The translations under genes were made by a program, and so were the position numbers. Shown here in pieces: positions 25,612-37,544 of a stretch of DNA of 64,000 nt. Numbering within the stretch: position 1 is the stretch's first letter; each line of letters begins with the position of its first letter. The notes under the pieces are model-generated. The model saw only the letters and a list, made by a program, of their open reading frames with translations, searched no databases and was not told the DNA's origin. Source of the stretch: Metallyticus violacea (lineage: Eukaryota > Arthropoda > Insecta > Mantodea > Metallyticidae); NCBI GenBank assembly GCA_030762175.1, contig CM060831.1:72791001-72855000 (forward strand), in the 5' to 3' direction.

Positions 25612-27451
25612 CGCTTGTACACCTCGATTCATATTTTGATATTTTGTAAAAAATATTTACGATCACTGTGAAAAATTTATAAAGTTATCCATATTTCAAA
25701 TAATTCTCTTCTTTTCTCTATTATTTTGTCGAATTGCTGAGCAAGACACATAACATATAACAACTTTTGAAAAAACTCTAAAACAAGTTCACTGCAACAT
25801 TTGACATTTAGTTTTCAGAATAACAGTACTTACTAGCTTTTACAGAAACATACAACGTTTTAATGGATAAACTAATTTATCTTAGTTTAATTATTCAGTT
25901 TGGAACCGTAATTATAGTGGGTGGGATAATTTGTTATCGATAGGGTTTTATTATTATTTATTTAATCATACAATTAGATGTTCATGTCTTGCTTCGGCTC
26001 TTGATGCTTCCTATTTCTCTGGTTCCAAACCACAGGATAGGGATCTTAGGGGAATTTGGACTGTTTTTAATGATTTGAAGTGATTAGGGAGGAAGCGGGT
26101 ACTTTACTGTAATAATATAAGGTTCGGCTCTGGTTGAACATTCAATTTATTCGACAATTTTGAAAGGTTCAGGAACACATTTGCTTTTGTTGTGTGGTTA
26201 TTTTTCTGGTTCTATTGTACTTTATAATCTACCATTGGGTTATAGTTCACTGTCTTCACTCGTGGATTTACTCACTAACAAAATTTTGAAATATGGCAGT
26301 CACCTTATCACTGATTCCGCCTGAATATTCTTAGTAGCTATTACTCTCGCACTGACTGACTCTCGCTGATCGATCGATTTACTTTGACTCTTCCGCGACG
26401 GCTTAGCTGGTCTACCATGTCACTGAATAACTAAAGGTTGATGCTGATACTAACTGCCACTATAATGCTACTACTGTTAATCTCTCACGAATGCTTAATA
26501 CATACTTCTTGTAGTTGATGTTAAATCTATTATATAAATTCACCCCACCCCTCGCGAAAATTCAATTCCTTTGAATATTATTAAACTTGGTTTCTTCTAG
26601 AATTTTATTGGATCACACAAGTTTTGGTTTATTACATATTCGCGTTTATTAGTCGCGTTTTTGTAACATGTTGATTGGTTGAAGTTTCTTGGTTTACCAG
26701 GAAATATTTGCTATTCCCACACTACGAAAGAAGAAGATATCTGCTCTTTACCAGATTCCTTCTATAAAGCACGCTTTGACAATATATGCGGCCTTCCGAT
26801 GAAATAGCTAAGATCTTGGTTTCTGTAAAAACAGCTGTTTCTGCGTGCGGCATTTCCTTTTGACGACAAGTACAGTTACCAATTGAACTCATATTCCTAG
26901 TCGTACTCCAGTTCATTTGGCGCCTTGAGTTGGCAGTCTGTCCGAAAGGGTTTTGAAAGAGTGATGTTTAACAAAGAACCCTCTTCCCAGGTATAGCGGC
27001 CTTTTTATAACAAAAGTTCAGCATGTACATCCCTTTTACAATAACATAACTAAGACATATATGTGCACTGCCTGTCATAATATTACAGAAAGATAACTTG
27101 AATATTACTTACTAATAAAAATGACATATCTATATATTTTATAAAAAAAACATAATTTTATAGGAAACTAAGCAACAGGTATTAACTTAGAACGATTTCT
27201 TTTCTATAAACGTCTCATCATTTGTATCTGAGTCACCAGACAAAGAATGATTTGTTTATATTGGCTAAAGGATTATTTTCAAGAATAGTTTAAGACAAGT
27301 TTAGGCGTTCAAAACAGTTAATGAACTCGAGGAAAGAAGTTGCCCATCGTGCGGAGAAAGCATTAGGGAGGCATACCTGGAGGCATATTTTGGCAGAATG
27401 TAGGAAAATGAGATTTTAAGAGCACCGATAGAAATTTGATATTTGATATTA

Positions 27452-27454
<3 letters not shown>

Positions 27455-27484
<30 letters not shown>
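27455..27484. repeat. (TA)n microsatellite
   Basis: About 15 TA units directly upstream of the Penelope remnant at 27490. Confidence 0.95.
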
Positions 27485-27489
<5 letters not shown>

Positions 27490-27780
27490 ATTAGAATAAA
27501 TAGACTTCCTACTTGTTCTTCTAAGAACGTCGTATATATGTTATCTTGCAAACTTTGCAAAGCGTTTTATATTGGTTTAACTTCTACTGTTTCCCTTGTC
27601 GGTTGCCCAACCTGCACCATCTCATTTCAAGGATTTTGATGATGCTTTTAATTTAACGCTTATTGATGCATTACCTACTCATAGCTGTGCAAGTTTATTC
27701 AGAGATAGAGAAATGGCAGCTATAGTTTTACATAAAGCGCGTATACCACCCAGTTTAAAACTTACATATTTTTTTCTCCC
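27490..27780 (+). mobile_element. Penelope-like element, GIY-YIG endonuclease remnant
   Basis: The first frame reads NVVYMLSCKLCKAFYIGLTS, matching the start of the GIY-YIG nuclease domain found at the C-terminus of Penelope-like retroelement proteins (here VVY...FYIGLT). After a frameshift the next frame continues SHFKDFDDAFNLTLIDALPT, then FRDREMAAIVLHKARIPPSL. The FRDRE motif with its glutamate and the KAR-PPSL ending are characteristic of this element group. The reverse transcriptase part is absent, so the copy is strongly 5' truncated. The open frame runs on to 28093, but past about 27780 it is probably 3' untranslated sequence. Confidence 0.7.
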
Positions 27781-28119
27781 TGTCACACACTGTTGTTGCT
27801 TGTTTCGTTCGTTTCCATGCCAAACGTTACCTTCCATATTAAATATTTATTTTTACCGTCTTCACTTGTCTTCTTACCATAGAAGAAGTCAAACAGTTCG
27901 AAATATAGTGATTACTAATCTGGACTTTTCTAAGTGCTTTATATCCTTTTCTGCTTTTCTAGTTATTATTATTTTAATTACATTTTTTGTAGTGATACAT
28001 TATTTTTCGTTTATATATCCAAATCTCAAAATTTTCGAAGAAAAAATAGCAGTTCGCGCTCATGTTAGATTTTCTTATAGAGAAATGGTTTAGAGAAAAG
28101 TTCCTAGTCAGCAACTGCA
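27781..28119. other. Probable Penelope 3' flank and unannotated sequence
   Basis: Pyrimidine-rich sequence following the GIY-YIG remnant. It is open in one frame but low in complexity (TTTTTTCTCCCTGTCACAC onward). Confidence 0.4.
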
Positions 28120-28810
28120 AAAATATATGAGGATATACCACTCTTGGAAACAAGCAGTGCACTGGAGGATTTTCAGGTTCTGCGCACACAGCTGGAAGAA
28201 GAGACACTTGCCAGTACTCGTAATTTGTCAGGAAGGTTCCAGAATGACAGTAGCTAAGTTTCTACACCATCTCGACATAATGTATAAAAGTGGAAGAAAG
28301 GATCCATATGCACTTACCGAAGCTTAGGTCCAGTGAAGGGGTGGATAATTATAAACAACCCCTTAAATCCTCTTGACGATATATTTTGGAAATGCACCGT
28401 AACATGTGACGAAAAATGATTTTTTCCCCGTAATTCTGAGAAGAGAAAACAGTGCATATTCAATGAGAAATTCAAAGTAATGCTTAGCGTTTGGTGGGGT
28501 TTCTTCGAACTAATCCCAAACGCCCTTGAAGTTGATGCGAATTTGTACTGCAAGGGGTTTAGAAAATATAAGACTACACTACACGTCTTTAATAATAAGA
28601 AAGTGCGCTATACTGCCACAAGACCACGCTGCTGCTCATTGGATAATATTTATCGAACAAAAATAAATCTAGAAATTGGAATAAAATAACTGCCTCACCT
28701 AGCATACAGTCCAGATGTTGCGCTTTCTGATTATAGTTTGATGCCCATGGCAAATTTCTTCGATGAAGACGGTTCAAAGATGTACATATTCATCACTTAA
28801 ATTCAAGGAT
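28120..28810 (+). mobile_element. Mariner-like transposase pseudogene
   Basis: Fragments in order match a mariner transposase. TVAKFLHHLDIMYKSGR and DPYALTEA come from the end of the DNA-binding part. Then VTCDEKWFF-like sequence covers the first catalytic aspartate, MLSVWWGFFELIP follows, and NALEVDANLYCKGFRK leads to LPHLAYSPDVALSDYSLM with the third aspartate. The HDNA-type block for the second aspartate is damaged. Stops and frameshifts separate the blocks. The terminal inverted repeats are not identified. This is a different mariner lineage from the 38.7-kb copy. Confidence 0.75.
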
Positions 28811-29370
28811 TAGTAAATCAAATAATTCCAATGTTGACAGAGATAAAAGAAAGTGGCTGAAAAAATTGTCTGTATTTTTGTCTGTTGTTTGTGTTGTGTT
28901 TAGGTAGCAGATATAGGAAAAAAACTTTCTGCCAGCCTAGTACTGCATATTAATATATCAATCTATTTAAGAGCATTTAAATAAGATATCAAGCATATCA
29001 TCTGGGTACTAATTGCAATATTACGCACATTAGAACTGAGTGTAATGTTCATGCAAGTTCAAAATTCCCATAGACAACAAGATGATTACTCATATCCGCT
29101 AGTGCTTTGCTCTGCTTACAACTGGTGCTCTGGTTTATGAACCATAGGCTTATGGTACACCGTGGCACTTAGCATATACAATTTTAATAACCATTACAGA
29201 CCATAAGGTCTCATATCTCTAGTCTCCCCACATGCTCCGTGTCATGTAATTCCACATTTCATGCACAAGTCCGCTATACACTCGCTCTGCATCAAGGTTC
29301 GCTCACTCTAATAAACAGCGCCTCATGCTAGGGAGAGGAAAATGTGGCAGTAACAAGCAAGTTTCCTCTA
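28811..29370. other. Unannotated stretch
   Basis: No recognised element. Confidence 0.5.
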
Positions 29371-29730
29371 AGTAAAGCTCGCGCGCGTCATCGCACAGTT
29401 ATGAGAAACAATAAATATTCTTTCTTTTATTCATTAAAGAGACAGTCAAGCAATATAGCTTTAAAAAGGTGCAACTTAAAAGAAATTATATTCAACCAAG
29501 GATAGAAATAAGACTTTTATTAAAATTTAGTGCATTTGAAGATTAATATTAATAAAGTTTGTGCGCGTCACTACACAATTATGACAAACTATAAATATAA
29601 ACTTTGTTATATTCATTAAAAAAACCGTCAAGCAATTCAATTTTAAAAAGGAACAATTTAACAAAATATTAGTAGATATCAAACGAAGTGGTTAGAATTA
29701 TTATTAAAATGTAGCATATCTATACCTATA
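29371..29730. repeat. Two-unit tandem repeat, 180-bp period
   Basis: Units at about 29371-29550 and 29551-29730. Matching blocks at an offset of exactly 180 include GCGCGTCA-C-CACA-TTATGA, TATTCATTAAA and GTCAAGCAAT, and TTTTAAAAAGG-ACAA. The units are well diverged. This may be a duplicated fragment of a satellite or of an element's subterminal region. Confidence 0.65.
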
Positions 29731-30454
29731 GTTATTAATCCATTTAATTATTAGGTGTTCATTACATTGTCTTACACTGAAGGTTTATGTAGAATGGAAT
29801 AAAAGTGGCTTTCCCCAAAAATGACTGTAAAAACAACTGCTCTCTTATCTTTTATTGATTATTCTTTACACACAATTACCATTGCTTAGATACCGATTCA
29901 CAGATGGCAGTACAAGACTAACGATTCATTTCCAACTTCTGAAACGGCTGTTAGATCAACTGTTACAATCAGCTCATGTGTTTCCGAGTAAAACGTGCTT
30001 CTGCGATATCCCCCCCCCCAAAAAAAATCATATGAAGTGAGGTAGCATAAACTGGATGTTATTTGTGTTGCACCATGACAACCAATTCATTAACAAAATT
30101 CCATACCTACAAACCAAAATAAGGGGTGCTTCATTTTAGTGCCACTTCAGCTAAATATCGGCAAAACCAGGGATTTTTCAAGTTCCACAATGACACTTCT
30201 TGTAACATAACGATATCGTTCATTGGTAGCCATTTCAGAGAGAGAGAGAGAAATAGAAAATGCTAACCCAGTCACACCAGGAGTGTTCAGACATTCCTTG
30301 ATGTTTTTATGTGGGTTTTCACAAGAGAATGACGATGAAAATGAGTTGGAAATTTGCCCCTCTATGATGACTAAGCATGGATACATACAGGGTGTATAAA
30401 AATACTTCGTTTTGAGTTATTATTGAAATTTTATGTTAAATGAGTTTCTAGGCA
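29731..30454. other. Unannotated stretch
   Basis: Contains a C run (30009-30018), a short GA tract, and ACAGGGTGTATAAAAATAC at about 30388. The last resembles mariner-type element ends, but no partner was found. Confidence 0.45.
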
Positions 30455-31200
30455 GACTGGGATTGATAAACCCAAGACAGATATAACTTCATCACGCCTG
30501 AAAGCGGCAGTACTGGAAATTATAGCTACTTTATATCCTGCACCAGAATGGCTACATGTTTATACCGATAACTCAGCTATTTATGAACGCACGGACGCAG
30601 AATTTTTCTCATCTATTGGCAGGGAAGCCTTTCCTATGGGAAGAATGAGGATTAACTTTAATGGCGAAGTAGCAGCCATAAGTGAAGCGGCCAATACACT
30701 CATTTCCCTGATTGTCAAACGAAAGGCAGTCTCCCTGTCCTACTCCATCTCTGCATTCCAAGTACTGGACTGCCCAGAGCTGCAATAAGAAGACGATTTA
30801 GTAATTCAATGTAAAGAAAGACTGTAAGCATTAACTGAGATCCATTTACAATTGGTCCCTGGTCACTGTGACATCAGCGGAAACGAAGAAGCTGACAGAT
30901 TGGCAAAGGAAGCATGCACAATGAATACCTTCACCCCCTTCTACCTACGTCATTATAAGCAATGTAATTGCAAACAGCATAAAGAAAGTCGTCGCGGACT
31001 CCTGAAGGGCAGCAACAGTTGGAAAAGGTTGGGAACCGATCATATCAAAATCTATCCCCAACAATCTGCTTCGCGAAATGTCCATGGCCACCTTCAGGCT
31101 CAAAAGAGGAAGGAACGGCTGATCATCTTCTACACTGTACAGCACTTCAAAGCGTCTGAAGAGCAGACTGATTAGAAGGACGAGCACGGATGTAATGGCT
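30455..31200 (+). mobile_element. LINE ORF2 C-terminal RNase H domain, decayed
   Basis: The frame from about 30470 reads ITSSRLKAAVLEIIATLYPA, then EWLHVYTDNSAIYE with the first RNase H aspartate, and GEVAAISEAANTLI with the glutamate. It continues to SYSISAFQVLDCPELQ, where the usual third acidic residue (normally in a DSQ-type block) is lost. After a stop, HLQLVPGHCDISGNEEADRL supplies the last aspartate, followed by AKEACTM. Further on, another frame gives EGTADHLLHCTALQSV, a zinc-knuckle-like H..C. The RT and endonuclease parts are absent. This is an RNase H-bearing LINE, distinct from the LINE at 53.6-57.9 kb. Confidence 0.75.
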
Positions 31201-31224
31201 GATCAGCCAAGAACAGTAGAATCC

Positions 31225-31640
31225 AATAACTTAAATTTGTTACAAAATTCATTCCAGAACGTCTCAGAATGTGTCCACGGATGGGGCCCCAGCACATTTT
31301 TCGAGATGGACCGACTGTTATCTACCATGAGAAATGGATAGGCAGGGAAACACCAGTTTGATGGCCTTCACGTTTATCAGAATTTGCACTCTTATCTGTG
31401 GGGACACGCAAAAGAATTAGTTTGTGCAACAGAAGTTCCAAATACAGAGACACGTCATAAATGTGTCATGGAAGTCTGTAAACCTATTCAAACTGGTGGG
31501 AGTTTTTGAAGTATTGCGAAGTCCATGATCCGACAAGTTATGCACGTATGGAAGCAAGAGAACGACATTTTGAGCAATTCCTATCAGCTGATAATTTCAA
31601 ACAGATAATGTGTTATTGTAAAATGTTGTTTCAAACCCAA
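31225..31640 (+). mobile_element. Mariner-like transposase C-terminus, decayed
   Basis: Across shifting frames: DGAPAHFSR (second catalytic aspartate block), KWIGRETPV and WPSRLSEF (normally a WPPRSPDLTP-like block carrying the third aspartate), WGHAKELVCATEV, and finally SMIRQV with RHFEQFL. This order is that of the last third of insect mariner-type transposases that begin with a DUF4817-like HTH. The N-terminus is missing here. The 60.2-kb fragment has the N-terminus of such a protein, but the two are not shown to be one copy. Confidence 0.6.
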
Positions 31641-32129
31641 ACATGAAACATTTCCTGACATATGTTTACATGACTGTTTTCCTTTGTTTTGGTGTGAGGA
31701 ACCCACCTCCAACGTGTGTCCAAGTATTTTGATAGTTCTCTATATTAACTGAATGTACGTAAAATAGAAAAAGTTAAATTCTGATGAAAGTAAAAAAGCT
31801 TAGGTCTGGAAAGGCTGATGGTGTGTGGAAAACAGTTTGAGTGAATACAGCTGTTTGTGACATTTCTGCAGTTCTTTATATCACCCTTTTATTGTATTTT
31901 TTAATTTTTATTGTTTGTTAAATTACATCTGTTAAATTTTAGTACTAAATATGCAGCATCTCATTGTAAAATCTTGTATTAAATTAAACATACCTAGTAT
32001 TTTACAAAAGTAAAAGTGTGTTAAACCCATGCCCTTGCTGAAGTTTTATTTTAATGGTGCCTCTGGAATAAATAAAATATGGAATAATACATTTAAATCT
32101 TCTGTCTGTTTTGCCTTGGTTCATGATTT
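31641..32129. other. Unannotated stretch
   Basis: No recognised element before the Penelope 3' end. Confidence 0.45.
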
Positions 32130-33800
32130 AATATGCTACCATAGCTTTCACCAACTTCTGCGGTTGGCATCATCAGTGAACGAAGAACACATCTCACTCT
32201 TAAGTGATATTCGGTGTCTCTGTTAAAATTATTTGCATTTTTTTTATTTTCAATGTCTCCCTCCTGGATATATTAAAAAAAAAACAATGTGTTTTTGCAG
32301 CTCCCTCTGTTTTATTACAGTGCATGTCGTTGCATTCATTTAGGACAAACCCTGCAACAGCAGATCGTTCGAGTTGATTAAGACAAAGATATCGCTAATG
32401 TTCCTGCAATTGTTTATTCCGGTCATGTCACACTCTACCACACTCACAAATTTTATAAATTATCCGTGTGTCAAGAGAAATCCTAAGGTATTTTGCATTG
32501 CAAGCATTTGCCCTTAATTTAACAGTTGGTATGAAGATATGTATTTTTTTCTTTAATACATCTGTAAAAAGCACAGTAACTTCTTCTATGTATGTCAGAA
32601 AAATCTTGGTGTTCTGCTTGAGTAGGTGTTAGATGCCTCTTTGTTACTAAATCTGTTGGCGTTAAAAACATCTGGGAATTGATTTAGCTCATGTTTCAGA
32701 TGTTCTGATTCTTTGATAGTTTTAATTCAGTGAAATGAAGTTTTGATTACTATTCCTTTTGTGCTAGATAGTGATTCGATCTGATATTAAGGCAACTTTC
32801 CGTATTTGTGTGTTCTCTATAAACTTGATGACCAAGAGCTCCTGATGATTTCTTCCGAAATAAAACATTCTTTTCCGCAGTGAAAATAATATTTTCGTGG
32901 AGAATATTTAAGTATTCTAAAAGTAACTTCTGTAGGTAATGTCCATGTAGCCATGTAACAAAAGTATCATCCACATATCTCAATCAGAGTGAAGGTTTAT
33001 ACTCAGCAATGTCTAGAGCCTTCTTCTCAAAATATTGCATGAAGGAAGGGCTTTGTGGACTTCCCATAGCTAGTCATTTCTGTTAATAGAATTTTGTTCT
33101 CCATTTGGAAGTAGGTGGAGGTTAAGATGTGCCTGAATAATGTGATTTCTTCTGTTGTAAAATGGAATTGTAGGAGATCCAAGGTGTCCTTGATGCGTAC
33201 TTTAGTGAACAGAGATTCAACATCAAAACTCACAAGTAGGCTTGATGTTGATCTTCTCGATGATTTCCACAAAATATTTAGAATGCTTGATGTGATGTGA
33301 TGATATTATTATTGGGCCCAACAAGGACGCCAAATACTGAGTTAATTTGCAAGTTGGTGCATTAACTTTACTGACAATAGGTCTTAAAGGAACAACAACA
33401 GTCCGGAAAATTTAACCCGTTTTAATTATACCATCGGCGGTGAAAGTCTAAATTGTATCATAAAATATGAATATTCATTAACCCAGTAAACTCTCTTGTG
33501 CATATTTACAGATCGTTTAGGCTAAATGAGGCTTCACCGGTCCATGAAATGGTCAAGATGTGTTTCTTGTTGTACGAGGAACCAAAACATTCAACTGGAT
33601 CATTTTAAATTAAAGCCGGCAAAAGTTTTGTTCAATACGATTTCAGTTTCATGTCTCGTAATAGGCTTAAAGTGTAATGATTGACCCTCAACTCGAGTTT
33701 TCTTTCTTAGAAGTCTTAAGTAAGTTAATGACACGACTTTGAAGTAACAAACAATACATTCCCTCAATTTTAGGAGTTCGACTGCTTCAAGGTAATCCAT
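32130..33800 (-). mobile_element. Penelope-like element, reverse transcriptase remnant (minus)
   Basis: From the 5' side on the minus strand: ELLKLRECIVCYFKVVSL and LRLLRKKTRVEG near 33600-33800 (N-terminal, less certain). Then LVSFDVESLFTKVRIKDTL and FRHILTSTYFQMENKI at 33030-33270, RYVDDTFVTWLHG (catalytic YVDD) at 32983, and LGHQVYREHTNTESCLN. Downstream frames give SAVAGFVLNECND from the C-terminal region near 32340, and CTGATGATGCCAACCGCAG-type 3' sequence near 32160-32180. Several frameshifts and stops are present. Orientation is opposite to the GIY-YIG remnant at 27.5 kb, and the family differs. Confidence 0.8.
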
Positions 33801-34079
33801 AGTTCATGCCAGATCCTGTTTTTCGCATCATTTGTTGCATTGCTCGAGTGTTTAGGTTTCTGCCACCAAATCTGTGTTTTTATTGTTCCTCCACCAACAT
33901 TGAAACACGAAATATGCTGATATAGTTAATTTGCATACCTTTTACAGAGTAATTGCAAAAAACCTTACAGCTACTGAAAACAAAACCGAGAATTGATTGC
34001 AGAACGCCATTTTAGCCAATCTTTTTGTTTTGTACATTACCATTGGAGAGCAAGGTATGTGTTTATTTGTGAAAATATA

Positions 34080-34362
34080 CCGCCACGGGTGGCTGAGGTC
34101 GTTAAGTTGCAGATTTGTGAGTCGAAGGTCTGGGGTTCCAATTCCACCAGGACCGTCCTCCCTGATTGAGGGTTTTTCCAGGATTTCTTCACTCCTCATA
34201 AATGACAAATGCCGGGAAGGTATACTAAATTTAAACCTGGAATGTTCCCTTCCTTAAAAGAAATCCATTCCCAATTTACCATTTCCTTTCTTGTACCACC
34301 AGTGTATACCGCCTGTGTTGCCTCATAGTGAAAGCGGGCGTTAAACACTATCCAATCAATGC
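34080..34362 (+). mobile_element. SINE-B, near full length
   Basis: A tRNA-like head (GGGTGGCTGAGGTCGTTAAG as A-box region, TCTGGGGTTCCAATTCCACC as B-box region) leads into CCTCCCTGATTGAGGGTTTT, CATAAATGACAAATGCCGG and a tail GCGGGCGTTAAACACTATCC with AATCAAT at the end. Related copies occur at 42681 (plus) and 50762 (minus). The head is closest in style to leucine/serine-type tRNA genes. Confidence 0.8.
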
Positions 34363-35412
34363 AATATTCATGAACAGGTATGAAAACTGAAAACACATTT
34401 TGGGAAAGCGATTTTTATCTCACCTTTTTTAAATGTCGTATAAGCAATGTAGATAAATTCGTTTCAAAACAGTTTAAGAGTGATCACATTGGCTTAGAAT
34501 AAACATGGAAGGTATAATGATGGATTACATATTATTAGTTTGTATCAGTGCAAGTTGAAAACAAACGTTCTTATATATTACAATCTATCCTGAACCTACT
34601 TTTCTTGTAATTGATAATCTGTTTGGTTAATTGCGTCTCTGTTGCGTTGGGCAACAGGAGCAGCGAATATTTTAGTACAGTTCAAATGCGATATAACAAA
34701 TCACTGTCACACACATCATTCGAATAATTTCGCATTGGAGCTCTAAAGGTTAGAGAAGTTGAAAAGACCGGGGGCATTGATAAACTGAGAGGAACTGCTA
34801 AAGCAAATAATCTTATAGCTATTAAAGTAATTTATCAAGCATTCCGGTGTGTATTTGCATAAACTTATGACAATTGAAGAACTGAAAAAGTTTCAGATCT
34901 TGATAACGGACCCCAAATGAATTAAGAGGCACAGACTTTGAGCGGTTGAAATCTGATCTTCATTGTTATTGCGATACAGAAATAATAATTTTGTGTATTG
35001 TCTTTGATAAAAACTGGATTTTCCACGATAGCCTCAAAGAATTGGAACAAAGGATTTATCACCTAAATACTTAACAAAATCCCAGTTGTGTCAGAGAAAG
35101 GATGATACACACGATTTTCTAAATTCTGGGGAAACTGTTTTTTTCGGGGGACTTCTATGAAGAGCTTGACAAAACACATTAGAAGCTGCAATAAAATATA
35201 GCATTAGCCTAATGATTGCCAAAATATAAATGGCGAGAAAGCTCCAAAAAAAGATAAATAAATAAATAAAACAATAAAAAATAAGGAATTCAGGAACATT
35301 AGCTTACACGTATCAGTACTTATAAAGTAAAAAAGCACATGTTTAACGCAATAAATGTACCTGATAAACAAATTGGTGTACTTTTTATTGAACTATTGTT
35401 ACAGTAAAAATA
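34363..35412. other. Unannotated stretch
   Basis: AT-rich. Short AAATA-type simple repeats near 35255-35280. No element recognised. Confidence 0.5.
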
Positions 35413-36012
35413 CAATGAAATTATTTGAGCTAAGGACCTGCAGAGAGCGGCTGCGCACTGGGAGAAACAGTCGTCAAGGCCGTATAATGCATATACACGT
35501 GGTAGCCTGTAGTTAGTTTGAGGAAGGTTTTGTCAGCAATTCGTTGCACTTACCTATGTTACTCGGTGCTTTCACTGCGTTTAAATTGCATATCGATTAT
35601 TTATCGTTAAATACAGTTTTGAAGAATGGATTTTTATATATGATACATACGCAAAATCGGATTCTAGAAAATATACTATCAATTGTGTTCTAGGTAGAAA
35701 AACTAATCAACTTGGAATCTCTCATAACTGTAAACATTTTCCTAATCGCCATATTCTTCCGAAAGAGAAGTTAGACGAAATACAGGAATTTACTACGCAA
35801 ATGTTAGCATTGTATTGCATCTGAGGGGCATCATTTCCAACATTATCATCAATTTAAATACATTATCATTTTATGCCTTCAGTAAAAATAAAAATACCAA
35901 AATAAAAATACTAACTTCACTCACGGCAACTCTCTCTTTTTCCGGAATGGCGTCTGCATTTCCCCAGTAACAGATGTATTCAAGAGATCTCGCGACTCAA
36001 ATAACCTCGTTG
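35413..36012 (+). mobile_element. TA-type MITE family, complete 600-bp copy (plus)
   Basis: TA dinucleotides flank both sides (35411-35412 and 36013-36014). The left end CAATGAAATTATTTGAGC and the right end, read on the other strand, CAACGAGGTTATTTGAG are inverted versions of CAGTGAGGTTATTTGAGC. Near the left end comes GAGCGGCTGCGCACTGGGAG, shared with the copy at 63377. The interior includes the frame FEEWIFIYDTYAKSDS and LPKEKLDEIQEF, resembling the N-terminal HTH of DUF4817-type mariner transposases with the middle damaged. Non-autonomous, presumably moved by a related full-length element elsewhere. Confidence 0.8.
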
Positions 36013-36394
36013 TAATTTAAATTACATCTATATACGAGAATATTTTGGCTATGTTTGACTATATACTTCTAATTTGGTAGTTATATGACGACTGTAGATT
36101 TTCATTTTTCAAATTATGTAAGTGCTGTAAGAGAAGGGAATTCCCAATCAAGTGTCTGGGCAAAAATTGATTGCGCCTTCAGAAAGTTCGAGAGTTATTC
36201 CAATAATCAATAGAGAGTGATTCTGCTTCATAACAATGTCCAGGTACATGTCTTGCAAAGAAAACTCTAGGAGCTGATTAAATTGATGTCAAATATTACT
36301 TTGTACATCATCACTCACTTTTACACACAGCGACGATTCACTGAAGAATAAATTCAACAACCATGAACCAGCTGAAACAGCATTCAATGGTTTT
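36013..36394. other. Unannotated stretch
   Basis: No recognised element between the MITE and the SINE fragment. Confidence 0.5.
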
Positions 36395-36596
36395 ATCGTC
36401 ACCAGAAACAAACCATTCTAAGTTTGGCTTTCTTCGGAGGGAAGTTGTTCCATGTTCTAGATTTACAGCACGCAAAAGAAACGCAAGCCTGAAAGAAAAC
36501 GCATCTGAGTAAAATTTATCGCCCATTTCATTTCCTAAATTGAATAAAGTGCTAATAACCAAATATGTTAAAGCGAATCCTTAAATAAACCTAAAA
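36395..36596 (+). mobile_element. SINE-A fragment (5' truncated, diverged)
   Basis: Contains GGCTTTCTTCGGAGGGAAG, AACGCAAGCCTGAAAGAAAA and AAATTTATCGCCCATTTCA, then TTAAATAAACCTAAAATAAA. These align in order with the body and tail of SINE-A. The tRNA-like head is missing or unrecognisable. Confidence 0.75.
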
Positions 36597-37544
36597 TAAA
36601 AATAATGGTCTATAGAAACCAGCATATCTATCCAAATTATTTAAATAAGCTAGCTACTCATTGATGAAAATGTATAAATGATAATATTATCAGTTTGAAT
36701 TGTGTTTTATTGAAATTTAACTCGTAATCCCTCTTATCAATTTCCGAAAAATCTTCGACCTTATCGGGGTAATCTATATAGGTGACCTATCGGAGTTAAG
36801 GTAACAAATAATGGAATACATAATTTAACAGTAATAAGCGGCGCAAATTTGCAGCATTTTTTTGTGAAACAGGAGCAGTGATAATACTTCTGCTTTGTAA
36901 CGGTAATTACTTTAAATCACCCGGTACACAAAATCAGAAAAAAGAACAAATATTTTAATAATGTGATGCTATTAAAACAATAAATGATGCATCGGGCAAG
37001 TTTACCTTTGTTAAGCACATAATAAATAAAAACATAAAGTTTAAAAATACAAAACCGCACACTATCTCATTATTCAGCGTATTACTTTCTTATTGAGATT
37101 CTCTCTTGTCTACAAGATGTGTTATCACCTGCTGGTTGCACATTTATATACAGCACAGAGTTTATTAAGAGTCGAAGAGATTACAATAGGTATTATTTTC
37201 AGAAATATTATGAGAATACACATTTTGGAAAGAGAATTTGGGTTGTAGTGTTACTAAAAAGGATTGTATTAAGCCCATTCAGGTAAATCATCAAGACTTA
37301 ATAAATGTTTTACTATATCCTTCACAAGCCCCGTGATATTAAAACTGGATGAAAAGTCCCAAAATACTTACAATAACATATGCTATATTTGTGAAATATA
37401 AATAGAGATATATTTATTTCACGTGTAGGACTTCAATTTGAGTTCTGCAGATATTAAACGACGCCATGTTCTCTAGTGAGCATTTCAGGCGTTACTTGTT
37501 GAAAGGTCGTACGGGCACTAGACTTTAAAGCATTGTCGATAGAT
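36597..37544. other. Unannotated AT-rich stretch
   Basis: Nothing recognised. Confidence 0.5.

Larger units (their letters stand above)
23531..27489. other. Long unannotated stretch
   Basis: About 4 kb without a confident element. A 141-codon minus frame at 25038-25463 and a 100-codon minus frame at 24244-24546 lack family motifs. An AATAAAAATA plus A21 run at 25573-25611 could be the poly(A) tail of an old retroposed sequence. At 25920-26930 there are LTR-like features (ACTGACTGACTCTCGCTGATC, and TTTGGCGCCTTGAGTTGG near 26917) but no LTR pair or protein to confirm one. Confidence 0.45.

Noticed and set aside
25920..26930. Possible solo LTR with primer-binding-site-like TGGCGCC
   Set aside because: No second LTR, no TG...CA ends with target duplication and no gag-pol remnant could be found.
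27596..28093. Longest open frame in the window (165 codons, plus)
   Set aside because: Only its first ~60 codons match anything (Penelope GIY-YIG). The rest is pyrimidine-rich 3' sequence, so it is not a host gene.
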